Assembly (NCBI GenBank): GCA_036260415.1
Contig: DASZZX010000273.1
Span: 1-28,336, forward strand
Length of the DNA: 28,336 nucleotides
Direction of reading: 5' to 3'
From: DASZZX01 sp036260415
GTDB lineage: Bacteria > Actinomycetota > Nitriliruptoria > Nitriliruptorales > JAHWKO01
Positions 9,001-16,103 of this stretch are shown here, piece by piece; positions within the stretch are counted from its first letter, which is position 1; every line of letters starts with the position of its first letter. Both the position numbers and the translations under genes were made by a program. The notes under the pieces were generated by a model. That model saw only the letters and a list, made by a program, of their open reading frames with translations, was not told where the DNA came from and did not search any database.

Positions 9001-9964
9001 TGGACGCCTGGCGATCGGTCCCGAACGTGAGGTAGGCGTAGGCGGCCCGGCCGCGGCGCTCGGACAGAGACTGGTTGTAGGCGTCGGAGCCGACCAGGTC
9101 CGTGTGCCCGACGATCAGTAGGCGGTCGTCAGGGTGATCTGCCGCGTAGCGTGCGACCTGCCGCATGACGGGGCGCATGCACGGCTCGACGAACGCGTTG
9201 TCGAACCGGAAGTGGATGACGAAGACCGTGCCGATCTTCGCCCCGCGCCGCAGGACGATGGTGACCGAGGCCACCTCGCCGTTCTCGACGCGGGTCCGGG
9301 CGGACCCGGTCATCGTCTCCCGCTCGCCCGTCGGCGTACGGGTGTCGTCGACGACCGCCTCGACCCGGTACGTGCCGGCCGGGAAATCCTCCTCGAACCA
9401 GACGTTGTCGGCGATCCGTTTGGTGAGCCGGCGCCGCCCCATCGGCGGGCCCTCGTCGGTGGTGCCCTCGACCACCGACACGTCGACCCGAGCGAAGTCG
9501 AAGTTGGGATCGCCCTCGACGACGACAGTGACCGAGAGCGCCCCGTGCTCCACCTCGGGGATCGGGGTGGGGGGGACGTCGACCGGTTCGGGTGTGATCG
9601 GTTCGGGTTCGGTGTACTCGCGCAGGACGAACCGGTACTCGAGACGCTCGGTCGCTCCGGCGAGCTGGCGGACCTCCATCTCCTCGATCAGGACGTCCTC
9701 GACCAGGGTGGCGGAGGAGATGTCGGACACGAACGGGACCGGCTCGGCGTCCATGAAACGGGTGCGCAGCTCGGCCAGGTGGTCGAGCGTCGGCGGCGCG
9801 GTGAGCACACCTGTCAGTCGCAGTCGGGCCGCTCGCCGCCCGAGCGGCTGCACGAACCCGCCATCCAGTGCTGGCACCGGGTGGTGGGTGACGACCTGGT
9901 CCTCGTCAGTCTCGAGCATCTGGACCTGCTCGAGCTCCAGGTCCCCGAGCATGGGTCTGACCAT
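6068..9964 (-). CDS. Multidomain fusion: tail-connector domain + OmpA/PG-binding + beta modules + HExxH metalloprotease-like domain
   Basis: A 1298-residue protein, by far the largest here. Residues 1-118 match the neighbouring 183-residue connector (PVPFVSDISSATLVEDVLIEE, VRQLAG, YRFVLREYTEPEP), which suggests attachment to the tube/baseplate. A small beta domain covers ~140-240. Residues ~245-315 are an OmpA C-terminal domain (FVIHFRFDNAF, IVGHTDLVGSDAYNQSLSERR); its last strand resumes at 448-457 (PNRRTELMFV). Between them, ~344-401 is a peptidoglycan_binding_1-like module (YQHMLQDLGYFKG, AAVRRFQSDHGLAPDG). Residues 462-516 are Cys-rich (C464, C485, C495, C496, C505, C514). About 520-600 resembles a carboxypeptidase-regulatory/Ig fold, and 600-1000 is beta-rich. 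The C-terminal ~250 residues contain HEFHH at 1206-1210, a zinc-protease motif; I cannot assign the third ligand. ATG 9964 lies 1 bp after the upstream stop. Catalysis is inferred. Confidence 0.88.
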   Translation of the reverse strand: MVRPMLGDLELEQVQMLETDEDQVVTHHPVPALDGGFVQPLGRRAARLRLTGVLTAPPTLDHLAELRTRFMDAEPVPFVSDISSATLVEDVLIEEMEVRQLAGATERLEYRFVLREYTEPEPITPEPVDVPPTPIPEVEHGALSVTVVVEGDPNFDFARVDVSVVEGTTDEGPPMGRRRLTKRIADNVWFEEDFPAGTYRVEAVVDDTRTPTGERETMTGSARTRVENGEVASVTIVLRRGAKIGTVFVIHFRFDNAFVEPCMRPVMRQVARYAADHPDDRLLIVGHTDLVGSDAYNQSLSERRGRAAYAYLTFGTDRQASINEWNELRRTRPVGVLPSSRDTWGMREYQHMLQDLGYFKGNVGKDPDLTDAAVRRFQSDHGLAPDGDVGDTTWPVLIEEYLALDAVGISPDRFLANADGAGCDEGSLRWLGCSEQDPKRNTQDAWRPNRRTELMFVKETVLPCPVPAPDTLALVPDGAGGGGWCLDDGTASAPCCFVTPADQPCPAGETRRWCRQPAEPGTFLVSGRLEFSDGSPVPNQKYVLTAPDGEYLDGEVRTTSGAVRAGTPVPGRTDADGRFSYTRHTGTGIYTLEVDGPFVVHRKGQPLTAAKGNTVCARLDGSEDLVVVVVDRAVAGVAPTLVGPDAVVVRKPHTNPARQPVTLGATGPFNGTGTLNRSSDAVRFFDAVAGGNEILFDGTDNVFTSAQLVAGHPVFAEGARASAAVGDVVLTLALTVGGTPGLATTHAMTAVELTLDVALSRPGPDVDPPTMSEADKANPGRSVQVADAGRSHERTMLIVRPPRPAGSAADLSVAPLSGRLALWQDEVAASGQNPLATPHTVASAGVPANGLRLFVDGTGPSAAPRDTGVQLGLAGIEPDGDHIRATAVQLDVARLGTAAAPPVTVARLGIWDNAYDAAGNVRNAEAEAANFVGSDTRRLHIRVRDPGAAGSLDVDWKTLRADRRTDDDAPPSLRLTLPETGAGTGVFVSRGVMLVSDDTDRDQQTHSGLAAPQPDAGIRNRGQSNHRLRRCRIDGFVHAQYAAQPGVRLPIILPVFPRDPDERRRLPVRVIRYTNAADPTYSPASDAYIAGQFSRANDRWLQVGVQIEPDATTNRPIPAAALNAAGRYGGQANNAFEQAAMRDLVPITPDDTVTVVFVHKSGGNAYATVSQRNPIPNPPGPALTLADRYFIFINTTLAVVGDTLAHEFHHVLFNRFDAAVARQFITFNTTPSASFGLPLPDVRIRRRIQNQHAPDPDNDPPNDNILNWVRRQRTSRFPPLAGPAAPDATTGNTLVEPF

Positions 9965-9965
9965 G

Positions 9966-10382
9966 TCAGGACTGGAGCGAGGTCAGATGCCCCACGATCG
10001 CGTCGATCAGGGAGATGATCTCGCCCTTGACCGCCTCGAGGCTGGGCAGGGCGGTCACGACGTCGGCGACGTCGCTGATCTGCTCGATCGCATCGGCCTG
10101 GTCGGGCAGGAGCTTGGCGGCTGCCTCCAGGAGGTCGTCGATCTTCCCGGTGAACTCGGACACCTCGTCCAGCCCAGGGATCGCGCTGACGTCGAGGTTC
10201 TGGATCTCGGTCTTCAGGTTGTTCATGAGCCCGATCAGCAGGTCGATGAGCTCGTTGATCTGCGGGACGAGCGACGCGATCGCGTTGATGGCGGGCTTGA
10301 TCGTGGGGACGTTGTCGTCGAGGAACTGCTTGAAGTCCTGCAGGACGTCCTTCAGCTCCTCGAAGAGGTTCGGCTCGGCCAT
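9966..10382 (-). CDS. Small all-helical protein of the tail cluster
   Basis: A 138-residue, strongly acidic, leucine/isoleucine-rich protein with amphipathic helices throughout (LFEELKDVLQDFKQFLDD, QINELIDLLIGLMNNLKTEI, GKIDDLLEAAAKLLPDQ). No signal peptide, membrane span or catalytic motif is visible. ATG 10382 has AGAGGA upstream; the gene lies 13 bp after the connector gene and 1 bp before the fusion gene. I do not recognise the family. It sits between two proteins that share a docking domain, so it could be a coiled-coil spacer, a lumen plug or a very short length-setting protein. It is much too short to be a normal tape measure for a long tail. Confidence 0.85.
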   Translation of the reverse strand: MAEPNLFEELKDVLQDFKQFLDDNVPTIKPAINAIASLVPQINELIDLLIGLMNNLKTEIQNLDVSAIPGLDEVSEFTGKIDDLLEAAAKLLPDQADAIEQISDVADVVTALPSLEAVKGEIISLIDAIVGHLTSLQS

Positions 10383-10395
10383 GGGCTGTCCTCTG

Positions 10396-10947
10396 TCAGT
10401 TCCGGGCGGCGTCGACCTGGTCGCCGAAGGCCGTCAGGCGCTCCAGCAGGTCGCCGAGCGGCTGCACGAACCTCTCGAGGCCGGCAGCGAACCCTGCGGC
10501 CAAGTCGAGCCCTCCGACGAGGTCGTCGAGCAGATCCGTGACCTCGCCGAGGATGTCGGCATCGACCGCGGACGTGTCCTGCGGGACGGCCGGTTCGACG
10601 TGCTCGCGCAGCACGATCACGTACGCGTACCGGTCCGGTCTGCCGGCGAGCTGGCGGACCTGCACATCATCGATCAGGACGTCCTCGATCTGCGTGTCGG
10701 TCGTGATGTCCGCCACGAACGGCACGGGGGCCCCGGCCCGCATCTCGGACTTGAGCCGCTCGACCAACGCCGGGGCATCCGGGTCGGTGGCGACACCCCA
10801 GACGGTCACGCGCGTGGGGACACGCCCGAGGTCCTGGAGCAGGCTGCCGTCCTTGCCGGGCGGCTTGTGTTCGGCCACGGACCGGACGTCCCCGACCCGG
10901 ATCTCTTGGACCTGGGGTAGCTCGACGGCGGCCAGCAGCGGACGCAT
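10396..10947 (-). CDS. Baseplate/tube connector protein, paralogue of the fusion N-terminus
   Basis: A 183-residue protein. Residues ~8-118 form a compact domain (VELPQVQEIRVGD, LQDLGRVPTRVTVWGVA, PVPFVADITTDTQIEDVLIDD, VRQLAGRPDRYAYVIVLREH). This pattern resembles the first domain of tail hub-connector proteins (DNA_circ_N / gp53-like), which in other eCIS carry a LysM; no LysM is visible. The C-terminal ~55 residues are helical (DILGEVTDLLDDLVGGLDLA). ATG 10947 directly follows the TAG of the preceding gene. The same domain forms the start of the 1298-residue protein, so the pair arose by duplication. A role joining inner tube to hub is inferred from domain type and gene position. Confidence 0.78.
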   Translation of the reverse strand: MRPLLAAVELPQVQEIRVGDVRSVAEHKPPGKDGSLLQDLGRVPTRVTVWGVATDPDAPALVERLKSEMRAGAPVPFVADITTDTQIEDVLIDDVQVRQLAGRPDRYAYVIVLREHVEPAVPQDTSAVDADILGEVTDLLDDLVGGLDLAAGFAAGLERFVQPLGDLLERLTAFGDQVDAARN

Positions 10948-12084
10948 CTACACCTCGATCCCGTGCCTGCGGGCTGCCTCGTCGAGGATGCGCTTCATGC
11001 GCTGCTCGAGGTCGCTGTCACCGGCAGGCGTCGCGGGGGGCGTCGGCACCGCGGCCGCGTCGGCGGGGAGGGCGCGCGCCGAGCGGCGCTCGCGCTGCGC
11101 GGCGGCGGGTAGCTCCTGGTACTCGGACACGTGCCGCACTGACGTCGCGTCCGCCTGCTCGCCGGCGGGTCCGTCGCTCGGTAAGGGCCCGACCCGGTGG
11201 CTCGTGGGCGGGTGGGCGGGCGCGGCGACCCGCTGTGGTCTCCCCGGCGGTCGAACGTGCCGCGGCCCGGCGTCCCCCCCGCGCGTGGGCGGCCCGCCTG
11301 CTCCCCCCGGAGGGCTGCTCGAACCGACCGGTCGGTCGTGCTCACGCGTGGATGCGGCGGGATCCGCGGCGTCCTGCGGGCCAGCCGTCCGGGTCGGGGG
11401 CGCTCCTGTTGCCGGCAGCCCCGCGCCGCGGACGCCGGCCTGCGACCTCACCAGCGTCACGACGGGGGCCGACGGGCCCGGCCGGGGCGCCGCACGCACG
11501 ACGTCCGCGAGGCGGTCGCCACGTGCCAGCCCCACCCGCTCCGCGACGCGTTCCACGACCGCGGCGACGTACGAACCATCCGGGCGAGCCGGCAGGGGGC
11601 CTGGGCGCTGCGTCCTGGCAGCCAGCCACGGGGCTGTGCGCCCTGCGGAGGGCGGGTGCTGGCTCGTGGGGACCCGTCCGGCCCGCCGTTGCAGGGTCGC
11701 CCGATCCGTGGCTGCGGGCAGCTGCTGCACGTGCTGGGCGGTCGCACCCGAGGGCTGCCCGCGTCGAGCGCTGGTCGGGCGGGTCGTGTCGGGACGGGGG
11801 CGCATTTTGGCGGGTGCGGGCGGGTGACCGGCGGCGGGGCCGCGCCGGCGTAGGGGGGGCGCCCGTCCCCCACCCGCGGGTTCGCCGGCCGTCCTGCCGC
11901 TCAGGATCGCCTGGATGGTCGAGCCGAACGCCGGCTCGACCCACACGGTCGGCGGCTCGCTCGCCAGCACGCGCAGGCTCTGGCCGGGGGCGTCCAACTG
12001 CGTGACGCGTTGGGCGGCGGCCCCGACGGCCCGCCGCCACACCTGCGGGGAGCCGCCGGCCAGCAGAGTGCCCAGCGCGGTCAC
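10948..12084 (-). CDS. Long disordered Pro/Arg/Ala-rich tail-cluster protein
   Basis: Start chosen at GTG 12084, which overlaps the previous stop by 4 bp (GTGA); this gives 378 residues. The first ~60 residues look folded (TALGTLLAGGSPQVWRRAVG, SLRVLASEPPTVWVEPAFGS). From ~60 to ~350 the sequence is low complexity (Pro, Arg, Ala, Gly, Thr), with one more ordered island (DGSYVAAVVERVAERVGLAR, GDRLADVVRAA). It ends in a charged helix, DLEQRMKRILDEAARRHGIEV. The frame stays open over 1.1 kb, and both boundaries fit neighbouring genes exactly, so it is real despite the composition. I cannot assign a function. In phage tails this position, after the assembly chaperone, normally holds the tape measure, which this does not resemble. 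Confidence 0.8.
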   Translation of the reverse strand: MTALGTLLAGGSPQVWRRAVGAAAQRVTQLDAPGQSLRVLASEPPTVWVEPAFGSTIQAILSGRTAGEPAGGGRAPPLRRRGPAAGHPPAPAKMRPRPDTTRPTSARRGQPSGATAQHVQQLPAATDRATLQRRAGRVPTSQHPPSAGRTAPWLAARTQRPGPLPARPDGSYVAAVVERVAERVGLARGDRLADVVRAAPRPGPSAPVVTLVRSQAGVRGAGLPATGAPPTRTAGPQDAADPAASTREHDRPVGSSSPPGGAGGPPTRGGDAGPRHVRPPGRPQRVAAPAHPPTSHRVGPLPSDGPAGEQADATSVRHVSEYQELPAAAQRERRSARALPADAAAVPTPPATPAGDSDLEQRMKRILDEAARRHGIEV

Positions 12085-12548
12085 GCCACCTCCCCGCGCG
12101 ATCCCGCCATCTCCAGATACAGCAGGATCTGCCCGATCGTCATCGCGCTGACGTCCTCGGGCGTCCAGCCGAACTCGTCCGCGAGCACGAAGCACGCCCT
12201 GGCCAGCGGCGCCTGGACCAGCTCGCCGAGCCGGTCGCGCGGAGTGTCCATCCCGCTGATCTCGTTGATGCGGTCAACGAGGAAGCGTGCGAGCCCGGCC
12301 GGGAGGTTGCCTGCCTGGTCCGGGGTGAGCGTCGGCTCGACCAGCGCCTGGCGGACCATCAGCGTGGCGCCGAGCTCGTGATCGTCGCGTGCCGCCCGGG
12401 CGATGCGCTGGACGTCTCGGACGGTCAGCGGGCGGATCGTCACGCTGCCGGTCACGCCGGTCGGGCCGTCGGGCAGCAGCTCCGGCGGGACGGTCACCTC
12501 GTGGGTCAGCGCGCTGCCGGCGAGCAGTTCCTCGGCGCTGAGTGCCAT
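12081..12548 (-). CDS. Tail assembly chaperone-like protein
   Basis: A 155-residue protein after the tube gene, the usual place of tail assembly chaperones. It begins with a beta-rich part (HEVTVPPELLPDG, GSVTIRPLTVRDVQRIARAA) that resembles proteins stating a substrate module plus LTVRD helix, and ends with a helical part (LADEFGWTPEDVSAMTIGQILLYLEMA) similar to the C-terminal WTPEE/IxxLxxYLE signature of phage tail chaperones. No slippery frameshift site linking it to the next gene was seen. ATG 12548 lies 11 bp after the tube stop codon; it ends with a 4-bp overlap into the next gene. The family call is from pattern and position only. Confidence 0.68.
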   Translation of the reverse strand: MALSAEELLAGSALTHEVTVPPELLPDGPTGVTGSVTIRPLTVRDVQRIARAARDDHELGATLMVRQALVEPTLTPDQAGNLPAGLARFLVDRINEISGMDTPRDRLGELVQAPLARACFVLADEFGWTPEDVSAMTIGQILLYLEMAGSRGEVA

Positions 12549-12559
12549 GTCCGGCCCCG

Positions 12560-13105
12560 CTACGTCTCGAAGGAGACGGCGGTCGGTTCGCCCTCGCCGT
12601 CACCCTCGCCCTCGCGGTCGATGACCCGGATCGTCAGCGCCTTGAAGTCGAGGTCCTCCATGACGAAGTCGTCCTCGGGCAGCGCGTAGTGCCAGTTCGC
12701 GAACCGCACCCCGGCGATCTCCAGCGTCAGGCTGTTGCCCGGCCGGGCCGGGTCGTTGAGCCTGAGCGTCATGTTGAACGCTGGCTGCACGTACGGTTCG
12801 GGGCTCGCCGATGGCGCCGCGCCGCGCCCCAGGAGCAGCATCAGCAGTGCCCCGTTGACGTAGGCGCGGCCGACCGTGCCCGAGATCGCGATGTCGCCGG
12901 GGCTGAGCGACACCGGGTGCCGTCGGCCGACCTCGTAGAACGACTTGAGGGCGGTGTCGACGCGCACCGAGACGTCGGTCAGCCGGCCGACCGTCTGGAT
13001 CTCGAACGTCTCGACGATGGACTGGGCGTCCTGGCCCTCGGGCGTGTCCTCGTTCGCGAGGGTGAGCGTGCCGTGGGCGCCCGTGAAGACGTCCGTGAGT
13101 GCCAT
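12560..13105 (-). CDS. Inner tail tube protein
   Basis: The 181-residue product starts at ATG 13105, preceded by AAGGAGCC, 10 bp after the sheath stop. The frame stays open upstream inside the sheath gene, but this ATG has the ribosome-binding site and fits the operon spacing. Sequence features fit a tail tube: a beta-rich body with GRLTDVSVRVDTALKSFYEV, GDIAISGTVGRAYVNGALLML, FNMTLRLNDPARPG and EIAGVRFANWHYALPEDDFV followed by a final strand (LDFKALTIRVID). The product would form the hexameric channel inside the sheath. It has an acidic Gly/Glu-rich stretch near the end (GEGDGEGEP). Only one tube gene is seen, while many eCIS have two or three. Confidence 0.85.
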   Translation of the reverse strand: MALTDVFTGAHGTLTLANEDTPEGQDAQSIVETFEIQTVGRLTDVSVRVDTALKSFYEVGRRHPVSLSPGDIAISGTVGRAYVNGALLMLLLGRGAAPSASPEPYVQPAFNMTLRLNDPARPGNSLTLEIAGVRFANWHYALPEDDFVMEDLDFKALTIRVIDREGEGDGEGEPTAVSFET

Positions 13106-13115
13106 GCCTGGCTCC

Positions 13116-14744
13116 TTACTCGAGGAACATCGTGACCTTGATGAAGTCGATGCTGAAGGTCGGCCGCAGCACCAGCTCGACCCGTGCGATGCCGCGGATC
13201 TCCTCCGCTCGGGTCGCGCTGACGTCGAGCTCGTAGCTGACGAGCATCTCGTCGTCGACCATCGTCGCGAGGAAGCTGTTGATGGTCGCACGCATCGCCG
13301 CCCGGACCCGCTCGTTGTTGAGCAATCCGATGTAGGGCGTGGCGGCGCTGCGCACGCCGAACTTGGCGTAGTCGACGATCCGCCGGGTGGTGATCTGGTG
13401 CCAGGCGGTGTTGGTCGAGGTGGTGATGCCCTTGGTGATGCGGAATCCCTGCCGCTCCTCGAGCACCAGCACACGGCCGAGCACCAGCTGCTTCAGCTCC
13501 GCCCGCGTGAAGGTGGTCTCGAGGTCGTCCACCGGCAGCGTCTTGTTGGTGGGGCTGATGTGGGCGGACAGGCTCGAGAGCTTGCCGGCGATCGCCGCGG
13601 CGGCGTACGCGCCCGGCAGGGTCACCGGCGTGGGCGGACTCTGCGATCGGTCGGCCGCGACGATGCCGGGGGCGACCAGCACCACCCGGTCGCTGTCGAG
13701 GGTGTGCGCCTGGATGTCGCTGAGGTCCTCGCCGAGCGCGGTGCCGACCACCGCGATGCGCTCGCGTTTGATCTCGTCGCCCGACGCGAGCGCGCAGTGG
13801 GCGGCGAGGTCGTCGCCGAAGCTGTGGTCCTGCCCGGCGGCCACGATGATGTGGGCCGGGACGGTGAGCAGCACGTCCAGCCCGGCCTGGTAGTCGGCAC
13901 CCGCCGCCCCGTTGGCACCGCCCGTGAGCGGGGTCTCCGCGACCTCGTCGGGCAGCTCGCCCGCTGCAGCCAGCGGCACCCCGGCGGCCAGGGCTGAGAT
14001 TGCCGCGAGGTCCGCGACGAGGTCGTCGCCGGAGACGATGCTGTACGCCTCCTCGGCCTGCGGGGACCTGATCGTCACCTTGCGGGCAGAGCTCCTGGCG
14101 ACCGTGTAGGTGGCCAGCACCGTGTCGGCTCCGCCGGGTGCCGTCCCGAAGTTGAGGGCACCGGAGCCGGTGTTGATGGACACCTGGGATGGGTTGGGAG
14201 CCGTGTCGTACACGATGCCGGGCACCAGGTCGGCACCCCCGCCGGCCGGGCGGACCACGATCCGGTTGACGGCGCTGGGGACCACCGGTGTGTGCCCCAG
14301 CGTGAGGCTGTCGACCTCCTCGTCACGGACCACCGCGTTGGCGTCTGCGGTGGTGACCTCGACCGTGAGCCCGTTGCCCCACGTTCCGGGCGTGAGCGCG
14401 TCGATGCGCACGCAGTCGCCGCCCGGGGCGCCGAGGACCACCGACGCTTGCGCGTCGTTGCCGTCGCTGACCCGCACCGCGTACACGCTGCTGGCGCCGT
14501 GGCGGTACGCCTGCTCGAGCGCCCGCACGAGGGTCAGTTCTCCCGAGCTGCCGTCGACCCAGCGGTCGTAGATGCCGAAGGTGGCGACGGCCTCGGTGTA
14601 GCTGCCGAGCAGTTCCGCGGACCCACCCGGTCCTTTGGCGGCGGTCCCTACGACACCGAGGGTGCCGACGGTGACGCCCCCGGGGACGATCAAACCTTCG
14701 GGCCGGACCTCGATGAGGACGCCGGGTAGGATCGTTTCAGACAT
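13116..14744 (-). CDS. Contractile tail sheath protein
   Basis: A 542-residue sheath subunit. The N-terminus (LPGVLIEVRPEG, VTVGTLGVVGTAAKGP) and the ALEQAYRHGASSVYAVRV motif are typical. The C-terminal ~115 residues hold the Phage_sheath_1C core: ERQGFRITKGITTS, WHQITTRRIVDYAKFGVR, YIGLLNNERVRAAMRATINSFL and LVLRPTFSIDFIKVTMFLE. A variable outer domain (~100-230) is inserted, as in other sheaths. Start ATG 14744 has AGGAGAGG about 7 nt upstream. It is the most certain marker that this cluster encodes a contractile machine. Only one sheath gene is present in the window. Confidence 0.97.
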   Translation of the reverse strand: MSETILPGVLIEVRPEGLIVPGGVTVGTLGVVGTAAKGPGGSAELLGSYTEAVATFGIYDRWVDGSSGELTLVRALEQAYRHGASSVYAVRVSDGNDAQASVVLGAPGGDCVRIDALTPGTWGNGLTVEVTTADANAVVRDEEVDSLTLGHTPVVPSAVNRIVVRPAGGGADLVPGIVYDTAPNPSQVSINTGSGALNFGTAPGGADTVLATYTVARSSARKVTIRSPQAEEAYSIVSGDDLVADLAAISALAAGVPLAAAGELPDEVAETPLTGGANGAAGADYQAGLDVLLTVPAHIIVAAGQDHSFGDDLAAHCALASGDEIKRERIAVVGTALGEDLSDIQAHTLDSDRVVLVAPGIVAADRSQSPPTPVTLPGAYAAAAIAGKLSSLSAHISPTNKTLPVDDLETTFTRAELKQLVLGRVLVLEERQGFRITKGITTSTNTAWHQITTRRIVDYAKFGVRSAATPYIGLLNNERVRAAMRATINSFLATMVDDEMLVSYELDVSATRAEEIRGIARVELVLRPTFSIDFIKVTMFLE

Positions 14745-14789
14745 GGTTGCCTCTCCTGGACGGCCGGGTTGTCGTGACGGGAGCCGGGC

Positions 14790-16043
14790 TCATCGCGCGT
14801 TGATCCGCAGGTAGACGACCGCCTGCTGGTCGAGCCCTCCGGTCGTCGAGTACGTGATCTCGAAACGGTCGCGCGGGTCGGTCAGGCGGACCGCCGGGTC
14901 GACGGTCCGGTCGAACTGGCTGTAGCTGTCGGGCGTCCCGTCGGTGTCCCAGTCACCGAGCTCGGTCTCGCCGGTGACCGCGCCGATCCCGGTGAGCAGC
15001 TCGGACGGGGTGAGGGCCACCTCGGCGTGGTCCTCGGCTGGGTCGTCGCCACCGACGGCTTGCAGCAGCGATGCCAGATCCGGGAACGACACCGGCGGCC
15101 CGGCCGCCCCGTCCCGGGTGCGCCGGACAGTGACCGCGCCCCCGGGGGCCGCGCCGGGCATGAACGCCAGTGCCGAGATGCGCCGCAGCGCCAACGGTCC
15201 CCGCAGCACGAGTGCCGGGCTGGTCTCGTCGTCCCAGCGCACCATCTCGTCGGTGACGGTGACCGTGACCGGCACACTGCCGGGGGTGTCGATACTGGTG
15301 GTGACGGGGATGCGGGCGATGAGACTGTCGGCCTCCTCGGTGTCCCGGTAGCGGTACTCGTACAGCAGGTCGTAGCTGGCGGTCTTGCGCCAGGCGCCCG
15401 CCGCCTCCAGGTGCTCGGCGACCGTGGTCCTGCTGGCGTCGAGCTTGAGGAAGCCGTCGGCGCGGAGCTGCTCGCGGTCCTGCAGGATGTTGGTGTGCAG
15501 GGCCAGCACAGCGTCGTCGATGTCGTCGGCCGAGCCGGCCCACAGCTGGAAGCGCACGACCGCCTCCAGCCGCCCACCCTTCAGCGCGTGCACCCCCAGC
15601 GAGGTGGTGCGCTCGCTGCCGAGCCGGTTACCGATCCCGACGAGGCGTTCGTCGACCCGTTCGAGGGTCACGTTCGGCTCGGGGACCCCCGGCGTCGGTG
15701 TGGGCAGGCGCGCGGCCAGCAGTGCCAGCATGCCCGACACGACGTCGGTCAGTGGCGGCGCGGCCATCGCAATCCCCTCGTCGACGCTGACCGCGGCACT
15801 CACCGCCGTGGCTGCGAGACGCTGGTCGATGAACCGCCCGATCTCACCCGTCCGCCGCCACTGCCGCCGCGCACCGGTGAAGACCTCCGTGATGGATCCG
15901 TGCCAGGCCGGCTCGTCGTCGTCGCGCTCGAGGATCGCCCTGACCACGAACGACCGGATCGCGACGAAGCCCTCGAGGTCGGAATCGGGACGCGGCGCAG
16001 CCGCATCTGGGCCCTCGCCGCCGTCGCTGACGCTCACGCCCAC
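14790..16043 (-). CDS. Tail-associated protein upstream of sheath, fold not recognised
   Basis: A 417-residue protein 45 bp upstream of the sheath gene. Residues ~115-235 (NVTLERVDERLVGIGNRLG, RLEAVVRFQLWAGSADDIDD, ILQDREQLRADGFLKL, SYDLLYEYRYRDTEEADSLI) have the mix of strands and an input/output pattern seen in small tail terminator/cap proteins. The C-terminus has strands and ends QQAVVYLRINAR. A DWDTDGTPDSYSQF segment may be a calcium-loop-like element. No DUF4255 (Pvc16-type cap) signature is evident. GTG 16043 is the longest start; GTG 16037 is also possible because AAGGTGG sits just upstream. A cap/terminator role is a guess from context. Confidence 0.75.
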   Translation of the reverse strand: MGVSVSDGGEGPDAAAPRPDSDLEGFVAIRSFVVRAILERDDDEPAWHGSITEVFTGARRQWRRTGEIGRFIDQRLAATAVSAAVSVDEGIAMAAPPLTDVVSGMLALLAARLPTPTPGVPEPNVTLERVDERLVGIGNRLGSERTTSLGVHALKGGRLEAVVRFQLWAGSADDIDDAVLALHTNILQDREQLRADGFLKLDASRTTVAEHLEAAGAWRKTASYDLLYEYRYRDTEEADSLIARIPVTTSIDTPGSVPVTVTVTDEMVRWDDETSPALVLRGPLALRRISALAFMPGAAPGGAVTVRRTRDGAAGPPVSFPDLASLLQAVGGDDPAEDHAEVALTPSELLTGIGAVTGETELGDWDTDGTPDSYSQFDRTVDPAVRLTDPRDRFEITYSTTGGLDQQAVVYLRINAR

Positions 16044-16089
16044 CTTCTACCGGAGGGCGGTCTCGCCGCTGTCTCTGCACCGTCTCGCA

Positions 16090-16103
16090 AACGCCTCGGC
16101 GTT
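16090..16103 (-). terminator. Short hairpin right after the SARP stop codon
   Basis: A perfect inverted repeat, AACGCC-GA-GGCGTT on the minus strand, begins immediately after the TAG of the SARP gene and lies within the 60-bp gap before the first tail gene. No T-run follows, so if it acts it would be an attenuator or processing site and not a strong intrinsic terminator. Confidence 0.3.

Noticed and set aside
10396..10947. LysM domain in the connector protein, as in other eCIS.
   Set aside because: The C-terminal part is helical and acidic, without a LysM-like pattern.
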